In this document: positions 11,180 to 25,622 of the stretch, in pieces
How the letters are laid out: the number at the start of each line of letters is the position of its first letter
Numbering within the stretch: position 1 is the first letter of the stretch
Source of the DNA: Leptoclinus maculatus
Lineage: Eukaryota > Chordata > Actinopteri > Perciformes > Stichaeidae
DNA length: 64,000 bases
NCBI GenBank assembly: GCA_032191485.1
Contig: JAVDOI010000019.1
Coordinates: forward strand, 5,448,393-5,512,392
Direction: 5' to 3'
Notes under the pieces: model-generated
What the model was told of the DNA's origin: nothing
Database searches by the model: none
The model's input: only the letters and a program-made list of their open reading frames with translations
Position numbers and translations under genes: made by a program

Positions 11180-13440
11180 GAGACACAATGGGCCTGTGGG
11201 TCGACTTTCGTTCTTTATGAAACATCTTAAGAAAGAAACTGGGAGTTTGAATGCCGATATTCTTCAATATTTATTGTCCACAACAGTGCAAGGATTCAGA
11301 TGTTGCCCTTGGATAAAGTTGTAGCTAAGGGGAATGCAATTTCACAGTTGAAGCAGACGCTATTTGTAAATTCCTTTACGCAAGAGACAAAACATAGTTT
11401 ACTTAAAGGTAAAACATGACACAGTCGTGTGTACTGTGTCCAATGAATAGGTTCAGCTCACTCAAACCAACCATGCTGCTCAATACAACAGTATAACCTC
11501 ACATCCTTAATGCTTTTGACTGTTTACAAGAGTGCTAACGAACCATGGAGTTAGGGCTCAAAACTAGCGGTTAGCAGCTTTTATTTGCTGAAACAAGAAT
11601 GGTTGCTATTTATGGTCACAAGTGCTTAAGATGCAGTTATGCGTCCGCTGGGTATAATTTTCCCGTCCAGCTCAAAGATGCAGAGATACTGTACCTCCCA
11701 ATACTCATTTAGTTCTTTGTCAGTTGAATCAATTTGCACATTTGTCGATGATATTGACGGGTTAGTCAAACGACTTCATTTGCTTCACCATTGTCTCTAA
11801 AACAGACACGCGAGTAAACGCACCAACAAACTCTAGTTGTGACTTAGGTATCACAAACCACTATGGGGCGAAGGCAATGTCCAGCTTATCTTCTCCTTGT
11901 TATCTTACAAGAATGTTAGCTTAATGTGTCTCTTGTTCTTTATTATAGTTCTCCTGATAAAGAACAAATGTGTCCGAGAACCTAGGACACTGATATTTGA
12001 TATGGTTATTTTGAACTCGCCACTAGATGGCAGTACAAGACTGAGAAACTACAGCACACCGCACAAGGCTTGATGACGCTATAGACTACATGTGAAATAT
12101 ACTTGTGTGTGTGCTCAGTCTGCATCGGTGTGTTTCCGTCTGTCTGGCACTCTCTGGCCATCTGTACATTTGCCCCCACTTGGTTTCTCTCTGTCTCACT
12201 GTTGTCATCTGCTTGTCTCTCTGTCTCTGTTCTGTTTGTGAGGCACTCTCACCTCTGTTTTTCCTCCGTCCTCCCTCATACATGGGGGGGAAATTGAGAC
12301 TGAATTTAGAGAGGTGATACGAAAGAGCACTTTGAGATGAGTAATGTAAGCTTCCTGTCAGTGTCTTATAGACATCTCATACCTCATTTAATGACATTCA
12401 GAAAATCATTACTCAAAGTTCATCTGTATATCTATAATTTATTGAAAATAATTTAGTGCATCAGGGTGCTGTCAATCACACTCTTGCATTCCCAAATACC
12501 CTTTTAAAATATCCATTTCTTAGATTAGTCAATGTCTTCACAGGAAGTGTCTCCTCTTTGAAATGGCAGATATCTGATTTTAGAATGAAACCTACCTTCC
12601 TTGTTGATGAAAAGGTTATTCAGTTGAAGAAGGAAGCGTTCTGCAGGAAGCTGACAACAAACTAGTAACACAAATGTATGCGTTTAGAAGTAGTGTTTTC
12701 TCATTAACTGGAGAGACCGTTCAGAGGTTACACCTAATCTATTCTGTGTGTATCCTAAAGCTCTACTTACAAATGAACAGAACAGTTTAAGATGTGCTTA
12801 GAGGCATATTGAAATGTATTGAATTAGACAATCAGACGCGGTGCTATAACTGTAAAGATTTTAAGTTTCAAAGTTGGTGTTCGTGTATCACAATGGATTA
12901 TTTGACTTTTGATGTGAGAGGCAGAATGTACAGTTTATCGGGTCAAAGCAAAGCTGTTATGAAGACTTTCTTTTGAAAGATATTTATTGTTTTACACTAT
13001 GGGTGGCTTAGTTGTAACACTGTGGATGCTCGGAGATGAGCTCTGACATCTTTTCACTTTAAAGAGGAGCAGAGTTCAGCTGGCTGAAAGATGTTTCATG
13101 TTCAAACAGTTTGAGGCACTTGATGTGAAGTTGTTGGCCGTATAGGTCCATGGGAAGGAAGGTTATCGCATGCATATGGAACGTTAATAACAAAGTCAAG
13201 ACAAAGAAAGAGGACAGACGTGTTGTATATCCTAAACCACAATAAGCCTTCAGGGCGATTGTACAGCCAGAGACTTTCAGAATCTAATCTATTTCAAGGC
13301 CTTAGTTCTGATACACCATCGGGAGATTTGAAAATGGCCTTATCAGTTATTCAATTCTATTTCTTCCCTTCATGGTATTTGTAAATGCAGTCTTGTGCAG
13401 TAAATTATTTTGTTTTGGACCGCAGAAGGAGCGACGGGAT
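11180..13440. other. Interval without recognisable feature
   Basis: No confident exon, RNA gene or transposon terminus was seen. The sequence is A/T-rich, typical of intergenic vertebrate DNA. Confidence 0.5.
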
Positions 13441-14468
13441 TGTCTGACTTGTCACTTACTCACTCAGTCGGTTACTCACTCAGTCGATTGCTCGCTCACT
13501 CACTCACTTACTCACTCTGAGTGAGTGACGACTGAGCGACTGAGTGACCGGCTGAGTGAGTGAGCGACCAAGGGAGTGACGAGTGACTTAGTGAGCAACT
13601 GACCAAGAGAGTGACCGAGTGACTTAGTGAGCAACTGACCAAGGGAGTGACCGAGTGACTTAGTGAGCAACTGACCAAGGGAGTGACCGAGTGACTTAGT
13701 GAGCAACTGACCAAGGGAGTGACCGAGTGACTTAGTGAGCAACTGACCAAGGGAGTGACCGAGTGACTTAGTGAGCAACTGACCAAGAGAGTGACCGAGT
13801 GACTTAGTGAGCAACTGACCAAGTGAGTGACCGAGTGACTTAGTGAGCAACTGACCAAGGGAGTGACCGAGTGACTTAGTGAGCAACTGACCAAGGGAGT
13901 GGCCGAGTGACTTAGTGAGCAACTGACCAAGGGAGTGACCGAGTGACTTAGTGAGCAACTGACCAAGAGAGTGACCGAGTGACTTAGTGAGCAACTGACC
14001 AAGAGAGTGACCGAGTGACTTAGTGAGCAACTGACCAAGAGAGTGACCGAGTGACTTAGTGAGCAACTGACCAAGGGAGTGACCGAGTGACTTAGTGAGC
14101 AACTGACCAAGGGAGTGACCGAGTGACTTAGTGAGCAACTGACCAAGGGAGTGACCGAGTGACTTAGTGAGCAACTGACCAAGAGAGTGACCGAGTGACT
14201 TAGTGAGCAACTGACCAAGGGAGTGACCGAGTGACTTAGTGAGCAACTGACCAAGGGAGTGACCGAGTGACTTAGTGAGCAACTGACCAAGGGAGTGACC
14301 GAGTGACTTAGTGAGCAACTGACCAAGGGAGTGACCGAGTGACTTAGTGAGCAACTGACCAAGGGAGTGACCGAGTGACTTAGTGAGCAACTGACCAAGG
14401 GAGTGACCGAGTGACTTAGTGAGCAACTGACCAACGGAGTGACCGAGTGACTTAGTGAGCAACTGACT
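13440..14468. repeat. 36-bp minisatellite array, left part
   Basis: About 25 head-to-tail copies of a 36-bp unit (contains gagtgaccgagtgactta and gtgagcaactgaccaagg) run from about 13560 to 14468. They are preceded by degenerate related GTGAGTGAC/ACTCACTC sequence. Because 36 is a multiple of 3, two minus-strand frames are open for about 300 codons, with 12-residue repeats such as LTKSLGHSLGQL. I consider these fortuitous. Substitutions mostly affect one base, AGGG/AGAG, in each unit, indicating recent homogenisation. Confidence 0.95.
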
Positions 14469-15490
14469 AATTCAATTCAATTCAATTTATTTTGTATAGC
14501 CCAAAATCACAAATTACAAATTAGCCTCAGAGGGCTTTACAATATGTACACATGACATCATCTTGTCCCGGAACCCTCACATCGGAACAGGAAGAACTCC
14601 CCCAAAAAACCCCTTTAACGGGGAGAAAAGAGGAAGAGACCTTAGGGAGAGCAACAGAGGAGGGATCCTCTATCAGGATGGACAGAAGTGCAATAGATGT
14701 CAAGTGTTGAACAGCATAACAAATTTACAACACATGCAATGTAATTTCAACACATTAAATATATGACAGAACTACGGCAGGTGGAAAGACCAGGTCCAGG
14801 TACAACCCGGATCCAGAGGTACCTGCGAGGCGATAAAGCACAGATACTCTGGTGAAGAAGCTGGTCAATAATGTGCATTAATGGTACCGGTAATATGAAA
14901 TAGTAATGCAAGTAATAATAAGAGTGTTATTTATTAGTGGGAGTCAGCAGGGTTAAGGCGGGAGGAAGGACCAGGGTCCAGATGAAACCACGATACATGG
15001 AAACCTGTGAGGAGAGAAAGCACAGGGACTCCGGGGAAGAAACAAAGTCAGTAATGTGCATTAGTGGTAACGGTATTAGGGTTAATAATGTTAATAATAA
15101 AATAGGTAGTAGGTGTCAGCAGGGCCATGGCGGGTGGAAGGACCAGGGTCCAGATGAAACCACGATCCATGGGAACCTGTGAGGCGAGAAAGCACAAAGA
15201 CTCCGGGGAAGAAGTAGAGTTAGTAGTGAGCATTAATGGGACATCAATTCATACAGACAGAGATGAAGAAGAGGAGAGAGGAGCTCAGTGTATCCTAGGA
15301 AGTCCCCCTGTAGTCTACGCCTATACCAGTTTGTCTAAGGGCTGGTCCAAGGCAGACCTGAGCCAGCCCTAACTATAAGCACTATCAAAAAGGAAAGTCT
15401 TAAGCTTACTCTTAAATGTGGTGAGTGTGTCTGCCCCCCGGACTGAAACGGGAAGCTTGTTCCACAAAAGAGGAGCTTGGTAACTGAAGG
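14469..15490 (+). mobile_element. Teleost retroposon inserted in the minisatellite
   Basis: Starts with an (attca)n-type terminus and the stretch TTTATTTTGTATAGCCCAAA, followed by a conserved block widely seen in fish genomes (CCTCAGAGGGCTTTACAATA). It contains three tandem copies of a unit of about 175 bp (near 14770, 14947 and 15120), each with the gaccaggtcca or gaccagggtcca phrase. Minisatellite sequence resumes immediately after it. The class is uncertain; an RTE-like LINE tail is my best guess. Confidence 0.6.
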
Positions 15491-15730
15491 TCGCTCACTA
15501 AGTGAGTGACTTAGTGAGCGACTAACTGAACTAACTAACTGTCCGGCTGAGTGTCCGGCTGAGTGAGTGACGAGTGAGTGAGTGAGTGACCGACGCACCG
15601 AGTGAGTGACTGAGTGACTGGGCGAGCGACTCACTGAGCGACTCACTGAGCGACTCACTGAGCGACTCACTGACTGAGCAAGTCAGCGGTTGACCGAGTG
15701 AGCGACTGAGTGATTGACCTACTCAGTCGG
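15490..15730. repeat. Minisatellite array, right part (degenerate)
   Basis: Diverged GAGTGAC/GAGCGACT units resume after the retroposon and fade out at about 15725. This shows that the insertion split an older array. Confidence 0.8.
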
Positions 15731-16062
15731 TGATTTAATTTAATAATTAGGAGATTTAATTTGTTGTTGTTTGAGGGCACCCCCCCTCCCATCCTCCTTC
15801 TTCGAGCTCAGTGGCGATGATTCACTGAAGTAGCAAAACGTCTGAAGTCTAAAGGACGGGAATTCAAAACAAACGTTCCCTTGAACAGGCCCCCAGGTGA
15901 GACATGATTACTAAGGACAAGTCCCCAAATGATGAGAGTCCTAGTATTTTGTAATTAGCCTGGATTCTTTATGCTATATTTACTCGCATTAACTCCTTGT
16001 AAGAGGAGAGCACTGATGTTTTTCATTTACCTACATTTACGAAGTTTCTGTCCCAGATGGAC

Positions 16063-16519
16063 AAGAGGTATAGGGGTGTAACGGTTCACAACATTCTCGG
16101 TTCGGTTCAATCGGATACAGTGGTGCCACGGCTCGGCAAACAATGGCGTCATAAAGTATGTTCTCTTTTTACTTTGAACAATCATGGATTCATTTGTGTA
16201 CAGGAAGCTACAGCAACTCCTGTTTTGTCTTTAACACGTGGGCTGCTGTTGTGCTTCTGTGAAAGAAGGTCACAATCTCTGATCTTTGGAGGAGGCGAGA
16301 GATCCGCTAGATTAATGACATCGGCCTATTTGTGTCATTAGAGTCGGTAGCTTTGTGTAGTCCGTGACGTCCGGCCGTCCGTTGTCAGAGGAACAGCGGG
16401 AGCTTCGGACATTTGATTCTCTGTTTGGGCTTTTGTTTTCTTTTACAAAGCAGGAATTATGGTCTGGAGAAATGTGCTCGTGAATAAGTAGTGTCACTGT
16501 TAGGCTGTGTTTCCTGTGT

Positions 16520-16558
<39 letters not shown>

Positions 16559-17179
16559 TTGAGCGTGGCTCCCCCTGGTCTCCTCCCAGCGCCCTCCTGA
16601 TTCCATTCATTCACCTCACCTGCCCAGTCAACCCAGCTGCCTTCCATCTACTCATCACCCAACAGTATATCGACCCCGGTTCCACATCGACTCTTCGCCA
16701 GATCATTGTTGCATTCACAGTGTTAGTTTGCCGTTCTTGGCCACTCGTTATTGTTAATTCTGAGTTTATTTCCTCGTCTTATTGTTTGCCTGAACTTACC
16801 CTGTCTTACTGTGCCCACAGTGGATCATCCTGTCCGGTTCCCCAGCCTGCCTGCCTCGACGACGCTATCCATTCCCTGCCACGCTTACACCCCGGTCTGC
16901 CTGCCCTGCCCCGCCTTGCTCTGCCCAGGATCACCGCCCATTATCCCCTGTAAAATAAACCTTTTCACTTTATCTAACCTTGTTCGTGCCTGCGTTTGGG
17001 TCCGCCACACCACCACGTGACACGTCGGGTGGGTTGCCATGTTGAGCGCGGTGCCTCCACCGAGAGAACATTGCATTTTCCAAATGCAATAGTATTATTC
17101 AAAGGTATTGTTCGGTTCGTAACCGTGAGCCTCGTACCGAATGGTTCAATTCGTGTATTGTTACACCCCTAAAGAGGTA
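16063..17179. mobile_element. hAT element with 8-bp target duplication
   Basis: The element occupies 16071-17171 with inverted termini TAGGGGTGTAACG and its complement GTTACACCCCTA. It is flanked by a perfect duplication AAGAGGTA (16063-16070 and 17172-17179). It has no transposase frame. Much of its interior is a nested LTR at 16492-17022. Confidence 0.92.
16492..17022 (+). mobile_element. Solo LTR nested in the hAT element
   Basis: Starts TGTCACTG and ends CACGTGACA, giving TG...CA ends and a short inverted repeat. It contains AATAAA near 16953 followed by a pyrimidine/GT-rich tail, as expected of the U3-R-U5 layout. A (TG)n tract lies at about 16523-16555. No clean target duplication was found, so the left border is approximate. 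It resembles fish Ty3/gypsy-type LTRs. Confidence 0.6.
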
Positions 17180-18395
17180 GTATGACTGGGTCCCAGGAAA
17201 CACAGCAACATTTGCCTGATGGTTGTGTTGTTTGTTATGGCTTGAATCAGGACATGATCTGAAGTGTTTTATGGATGGATTAGTGTTTGTGCAGAAATGC
17301 ATCACATCTTACTCTTTATTAAGAACAGATGGGTTGCTGGTGGGTGAAATAATATCTTGTTAATGAGGGAAATATCAATGACATTTTCTAAAATGTGAAC
17401 ATAGCGGGGAGCAGACAGCTGAGAGAGACGCTGTGCAGAACAGCAGCGTAGCTTCATTAATCATTTCAGAAGCTAAAAGTTCAGTTTGGCATCAAAAGGT
17501 GAAGGCAGCAAATCACAAGTGCAGCAACATGAGTGTAGAGAGCGACCTCGATGACGAGCTGGATGAGGGTCTAATGACCTGCAACAAGAGACCGTTCTTC
17601 ATTCTTATCAATGGGATGTCTGTTTAATTCATAAAGAAGAGGAGGTGACAAAATGAAAAAGTAGAATTTACTCCCCTCTATTACTCTAGTACTCATTCAT
17701 ATTTTTCATAGTGACACCAAATAAACCAACTGATTACTTCTCAGTGCCTTCAATGTTGACAAAGTTAGCAACTAGCTGGTGAAGAAAGTCAAACATCTAG
17801 CAGCGGTTAGAGCCAGATGTTTTTTTTCCTCAGGAGTTGGTTAAATAAATACATCCGAGGTGTGTAGTTTTTGCCTTGTTGTGTCCTCCATAAGCCCCCA
17901 AAAAATCTATTAATGCCGCCTAAAGACCTCATTACAAAACTATTATAGTCTACATTTGTTTTAGATTATGTACCACATTCCTGGTCACTTGAGGAAAATA
18001 TGTCAATTTACATTTTCTTGTGAATTCAAGAACAAAGATAAGATATTTACCAGGTGTGTAAGTGTCTTGACTGTGGAGAATACCGTGGTGTACAACTAAA
18101 TATCCTGTTCGATTCTCTACATGGCAAGTTCATTAAGAGTTTGAATGTGTCTGGGACCGAGTCAAAGAGACGACATTTACTCAGTTTGGAAGCAATATAC
18201 TTATACTCTGGCTTGAAAACAGTTCATGAGTAAATCAGAAGCTGTTCAGCCACTATTGTTTATTTGCTCTTTTACCTTCACCTGTGTTATACATTCTAAG
18301 AGAAAAAAGCAATACTTTCTATGTGCGTTTAATATGAATTATATTAAACTAATTTAACTCCATTTCTAACCCGTCTCGCTTTCTCTTTCTCTTTC

Positions 18396-18398
<3 letters not shown>
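17180..18398. other. Interval without recognisable feature
   Basis: Nothing in this stretch could be assigned. Short open frames lack splice context and family resemblance. Confidence 0.5.

Positions 18399-18458
<60 letters not shown>
18399..18458. repeat. (AC)n microsatellite
   Basis: An uninterrupted AC dinucleotide run of about 60 bp. It is the reverse complement of the TG run 250 bp downstream. Confidence 0.97.
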
Positions 18459-18460
<2 letters not shown>

Positions 18461-18706
18461 TAATCCATAAAGTGCACAATCTAACCACACCAGGACTTTC
18501 ACTCCCATAAACCCCCACACTAAAGGGTCGATGTGTGTAACCTGTGTCTAATGGGGTCGTGACCCCTCCAGCCACTGTGGAGAACTCATCACTGGGCTCT
18601 GAGCTAAGTACACCTGACGGCTTCACCCTTTAGCACAGGGTATACAGGTTAGATACACAGGGTATGTTCACAGACCAGCAGTCCTCTGGGGATGAGAAAT
18701 ACCCTG

Positions 18707-20226
<1,520 letters not shown>

Positions 20227-21339
20227 CATGAGCGTAGGGCTGCACGATTATGGCCAAAATCATAATCGCGATTATTTTGATCAATATTGAGATCACGATT
20301 ATTTATCACGATTATTCATTAATTTTAGGGACAACATCTTTTTATTGCACTTTCACTTATTGTGAGTGTTGATGGAGCTGCTACCATGTTAGCATAGCCT
20401 AGCACCGATCCATCCGAGCTCCATTGAGAAAACAAGTATTTTAAAAGTTATTTGCTTGTCGTCTTGCGGAGAGAACTAACAAAACATGAATTCAGACAAA
20501 TCGGCATCATTAGGTAGTTATTTCGGAGTCCCCTTTTGTCGGTTTATTGCAGTTAAATCACAGCCAAATCAGTTTATTTGGGGCTCATACAGCCGTAGTA
20601 AACAGCGGACGTGTGGCTTGCTAGACACAGTGAATACATCTCGATACAATCCACGGAGCTCCTCTGGACAATGTTATTAACCAGACATGACGCGTTTAGT
20701 TTCCCGTGATATCTGGGACTTCCACAACACGTACTAAGCAGAAATAGAGGTTATTTTTTCCATGGTTGATGGCGGACAGTTGAGCGGCTTTCAGGGCGAT
20801 AAGCCCCGCCCCCTCTCCAGCGCGTCCAGCGCGATTCACGCGAATCAACACAAATGGTCCCCGGCGATACCGGCGGCGCGTTTGGTGTGAACGCAGCATA
20901 ACGCACTCTGTGCATATGATTTTTTCTTGTTTAACATCACTTGCCCTAAATCCAAAAAACTTCCAGATAACTGATGATGATCCTTTTCGAGGGACTAGCT
21001 CCTCGCCTTCTGCTCCTGACATTTGATTTACCTTTCACACGACACCCGTCTGCTCTCTGTTCTGTTGTCTGTCTCTCTCTACTCTTCTACTAATACCGGA
21101 GTCGACTGCAGACAGAACTTTTGTTGAGGCTGCCGCTGCAGGGTGCGTGCATGACACCTCCCATCTCGTTCTCCCCCTGGTGGTTGGCTGACTGTTAGTT
21201 GAGGAAGCGCTTGATTTGATATGTAGCAGAGCACGCATTTTAAACGTCAATATCGCCGACGATCATGCTCATTTAATCGTGGCAGCCAAAATCGTGATCG
21301 CGATTAAAATTTGATTAATTGTGCAGCCCTACATGAGCG
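20227..21339. mobile_element. hAT element (TAGGGCTGCACGATT family) with 8-bp target duplication
   Basis: The element spans 20235-21331. It begins TAGGGCTGCACGATTATGGC and ends with the complement AATTGTGCAGCCCTA. The subterminal AATCGCGATTAT motifs also occur in inverted orientation at both ends. The duplication CATGAGCG (20227-20234 and 21332-21339) is perfect. There is no transposase frame, so it is non-autonomous. Confidence 0.92.
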
Positions 21340-23724
21340 TAGTGATGCCTCTTGGCGTTCCTGTTTGCTCCGGTTGGTTGTTCCTAAAGTTGGTCTGTCC
21401 TTATCGAAGGGGACAGTTAGACTTCAGGCCACATCGTGCATTCTGCTGAAACTCATCCTCGTCTGTCTGTCTGTGGTGGAGGTGACTTCTAAAGCCAAGA
21501 GTCTCCTCAGTCAGCATGAAAACACACACAGGCAAACAAAAGAATCTGCAAGTCAAATGATGCTGTACCTTTCTCTTTCCCTTCCCTTAATATGGCACTC
21601 AGAGCCTGGATAGAAAAGTTCTCCCCCATAACATTTCCATATTTCTCTTTGATGCCTTTCTGCTCACCCCGTCTATCTTTGTCTTCTTTTCTGTACCGTA
21701 CATACGCTTCTTTATCTCTGGATCTGTCTACGTACCCCTCCCTGTCTTGTGTGTGTGTGTGTTTGTCTTGTCCTTGGCCTTGCCTTGGCGGAGGCATTAA
21801 CATGCTGTCAAAGGAGAGATGGAAGGCATGGAGGACAAGAAGAGAGACGTGCTGTACTCATGCCATTAATGAGTCACTGTACTCTGCAGTTACTTAAGCA
21901 GCACTCGTTCTTTACAATTTAAAAAGCCCTTTAGTGCCAGGAACTGAGGAGTGGGAAAGGTCCTCTCTGCTCAGCTGCCATCATGCTAATGAAGCAGTTT
22001 CATACGTGGTAGTATTATATATATAAATCTGTAGTCTTTGTCCTCTAGGGTGCATAAAAAAGGAAGGAGTAGTAAAATATGTTAAAAATAGTAAATGCAT
22101 AATTTGCAGCAAAACCAGGCTGTAAAAATGCAGAAACCCTGAGCTGTGTCGGACCTAAACCAGAGACATAACACTGACATCGTGTGTGAATGTGGCTCAG
22201 ATCTGGTGAAAGTGTTCAAAATAAACCCCCTTTAGATGTCCGTGGCAGTGCAGCAGTACAAACCGTCGTCTCGTATCTTCCCTGAGACCGCTGCAGGCCG
22301 ATGCAGCCCGTCGACTGTAATGTTGGCCCCCAGTCACTCTCATGGCCAACGCAGGCAAAACCGCATGACATGTGCATGTCAGCTTGGCAAACATGCCTCA
22401 TCTTCTGTAAACAGCTGGAAGCTGTAGGGCTAAATGCTGCGCAACCTTGAGGAGTTTTGATGTCTTCACCCCCGCAGTGAGCATCATTTAACCGATTCCC
22501 CCGAAGCACATTAGCAGTTCGTTTGACCCGAGCCGTCAGACTAGCAGCATGTGGCAAAGACAACCAACGGCAGACCAGAGTGATCTTTTCATCTCGGCAC
22601 AGAACAACTAAAAGAGCGAGGGAGAGCGAACAGGGAGAGCAAAAAAACAACTAAAAAAACCGAGTGGAAAGCACATGAAGGAGAAAGAGGAGAAAGACAA
22701 GCATCTGATGAGCAGGGAAACAAACAACACATCCTGTCATCTCTGTTGAACAAGGGAAAAGAGAGAAATAAGAGAGACGGATGAGTACTGACAAAACAGA
22801 GTGAGGGATGAAAACAACAACAGTCGGACAGCAACAGAAACCACGACAGTGAAGAGAACTCAAATTCATCTGAGCTTCAAAAGTGGAAACAGAAAGAGAA
22901 AAGAGAGGAGCGTTGTTTTACTGGTTCTGTTTTGTTCAGCCTCTGGTTTTCTGTCAAAGTTGACGTCTCATCTGTGATTCACAAAAAAGAAGGTGCGAGT
23001 AGGAAAGACGGCTGACAAAGCCGGGGAAAAGGAGGGGAAGTAAGAGGTGGAGGAAAGGAGTGAAGAGAGGGAACATTATGAGCCGAGAGAGGACGGTTCA
23101 GATGCACGTTCCAAATGCTTGATTTAAAAAAAAAGAAAAGGATTATTTTCTGAGTTGGTGAAATTGGCAAAACAAATCCAGTTTACTCAGGAGATGATGG
23201 TCGATCTGAGCACGATCATGTTTGGATTTGAAATTCCCCTAAACCAACCTTTTGTGGAAGGAGGATTTCATCTGGAAGCATCTATTTTCAACCTTCTCTG
23301 TAAGATGTACAGATGCTTCTCGCTGTCATTTTCTTTTGCTGCAGTGAAGAAAGCAATCAGGCCCCAATCACGGTTACGACAGACTCACCCAAGTCGACCC
23401 TTGTAGTGTTGCTGTAATGATGATGTCCCAGCAGTAATGGTGTTGGCCCTCTGAAAAGATCACCGAAGCAATCCCCAGAAAATCCCCCTTATTTTTCTTC
23501 ATGTGTTGGTGGAAAATACCTCCCTGTAGTCAAGAGGGACCCCCTCTCATTCAGTCATCTTCAAAGGCCAGTTGACATCATTGAAACATTACCGTATTAT
23601 TATTATTATTGAGGTGTTTGTAGGATTATGAAAAGCAAGGAGGACTGATATAAAATGTGGGACATGTTTCTTTTCATCCTCTGTGATGTCTTTACGCTGT
23701 GTGCTTGGCTTTTAGTGGGAAACA
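21340..23724. other. Interval without recognisable feature
   Basis: No exon with family resemblance was found. Several short frames on both strands (for example 22216-22650 and 22589-22869) lack support. Confidence 0.45.
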
Positions 23725-24110
23725 GTGATGTTGTAAGAAGTATTCAGATCCTTTAGGTAGAGATGCTAATCACGGAATTCAAAGCATACGTTGGCTCTAC
23801 ACAGCTCTCAACATGGAGACTGCTGAGCAGGTGGCTAGCAGCTAACGATGCTAACGGTGCAAACAGCGGCAACAGTGCTGCACTCTGTTACAAGTAAAAG
23901 TACTGCGTTCAAAATCTTACTCAAAGCATCAAAATGTACTCAAAGTACTAAAAGCAATGTGCTTATTTTGCAGAATGTCCCTTTTGAGAATATATATTTG
24001 TACTTCCTGTTACTGGATTCTAATCAGTGATGCATTGTTTGTGTGGAGTCGACGTATAAAGTAGCATAACATGGAGCTACTCAAGTACAATTTGAGATAC
24101 TTTTGCTGTT
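23725..24110 (-). mobile_element. Degenerate non-autonomous hAT-type fish repeat
   Basis: It has the phrases AAGAAGTATTCAGATCCTTTA at its left side and CTCAAGTACAATTTGAGATAC at its right. These are typical of a very common fish repeat (its complement begins TGTAACTAAGTACA). The same family appears in forward orientation at about 47915-48400. The ends are too eroded to define. Confidence 0.5.
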
Positions 24111-25572
24111 GTGATGTAACTATAATGTCTATATCACATTAAACTACATAGTCTGAACGCACTGAGGACATAAGAACAATGTGTTGATTCTTTAAACTCG
24201 GGGTTGTTCCTCTTAGATGACTTCTCCATGCTGTCAAACGAGCATTAATAGCCTTCACCTTCGTAGGCTCGAGTAAAACTCTCTGAATGGCATTTAGCTT
24301 CTCGGGGACTGTCAGTGCAGAGATTAAGAAGGAATAAACATGTTTGCTCAAAGCCTCTTATGAAAGTGGAATGACTACCGGTTCCAAACAAGTGCCTCAT
24401 TAGCGGGAGAGAGAATATGAGCTGCAGAGCAACGTCTTTTAAAGGTAGGATAAGCCTGCACCAGAAATCAGGCTGATTTAAAGCATCAAGAATTAAGGCT
24501 GTCTAAAGATGGAGGAAGAATTATTTATTGGAATAAAATGTATAATTGAAGTGGCGTGGGCGTTAATAAGCAAACATTTTTGTCCATACATTTTTCAGTG
24601 GTGAGTAAAGACATTGAGTAATACATTATGGACTGCTCCACCTCTCCCATCAAAGTAATCTGTATTATTGTGACTGGCATCCCTTCAGACTTTTTTTTTT
24701 GCGTTATCTCCCGACCAAATGTCAAGGAAGTGAATCTTAGCTTAAAACGGTTGTAATCTATTACAAATCACATGAAAACCAGTTTAACTTTACTGGGTTC
24801 ACGTTTTCTGAACACTTCCTCTCTTGGGAAGCACACTTTTAGATCTAAACTTTAGTACCAGGCCTCTCTTCTGTTATCTCATCTTATCTCATTCCATCTT
24901 GTGCTCTCATGGTTTTTCTTTTCCTCTCACATTCTCTGTTTGCATACCTCTCTGTCTCTCTCTGTCTCTCTCTCTGTGTCTCCATCCTCCCACTGTCTGT
25001 GCTCTAATCTAGCTGTCAGTCATCCTGTCATTGTGGTTCCAAAGCCTCATTTCCTGGGCAGGAATACATTAGCAGAGGGCTGCTCCGCTATTACCTGCCG
25101 AATTACCAGGCTGTCCCTGACAATTAGTTGGGAGACGGGGGACAGCGTTGGCCATCCTGACACTCACACAGAGGACCTAGAGAGACGGGGCCTTTCCACA
25201 AACCTCCATATGTCTCCTCTGTTGTGCTGACCCCTAGGAATGAGGACGGTTTGGCGTGTTAATGGCTACGTTGAAGTAGCATATCAGGAAACATTTTACC
25301 GCAGCCCATGAAAGCACACGCACAGATAGCAATGTCAGCTGGACGGTTGTGAATCGGTCCGTTTGTCCGTCGCTTTGGTTCAGCTTCAGGAGAGCTTCAC
25401 ACTTGCTGATCAGATTGCAGTATCTCTTCACAATCCTATAGATTCCTGGTGATGAGGATAACCACCGGGGTAAGATTTCATCCACGAGAAGTCCATCTTC
25501 AGAACCAATGCCAATATGTATTTAGACTAGCGTTGACAATTGATTGACGTTGATAACATTTACACACATTAT

Positions 25573-25622
25573 AAGATAAGATAATCCTTTATTAGTCCCA
25601 CAGCGGGGGAATTTGCAAATAA
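25573..25622. repeat. Short retroposon 3' tail
   Basis: AAGATAATCCTTTATTAGTC followed by CCACAGCGGGGGAATTTGCA is a tail motif repeatedly seen at the 3' end of fish non-LTR retroposons. Only the tail is present. Confidence 0.45.

Noticed and set aside
8769..11324. Very long open frames (up to about 850 codons) rich in Pro, Ser, Leu or in Gly, Arg, Glu
   Set aside because: They come from a polypyrimidine minisatellite whose composition avoids stop codons in several frames on both strands. The 28-bp period is not a multiple of three, so no frame is preserved between units.
11180..13440. Search for tRNA, snRNA or other RNA genes here and elsewhere in the window
   Set aside because: No A/B-box pair with a cloverleaf or recognisable snRNA motif could be supported by eye.
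13508..14462. Two ~310-codon minus-strand frames with 12-residue repeats
   Set aside because: A 36-bp minisatellite automatically gives periodic open frames. There is no promoter, splice context or non-repeat domain.
22589..22869. Hydrophobic minus-strand frames near 22.6-22.9 kb
   Set aside because: Generated by purine-rich (gaaaag/gagag) sequence on the plus strand. No signal-peptide cleavage context or downstream exon was seen.
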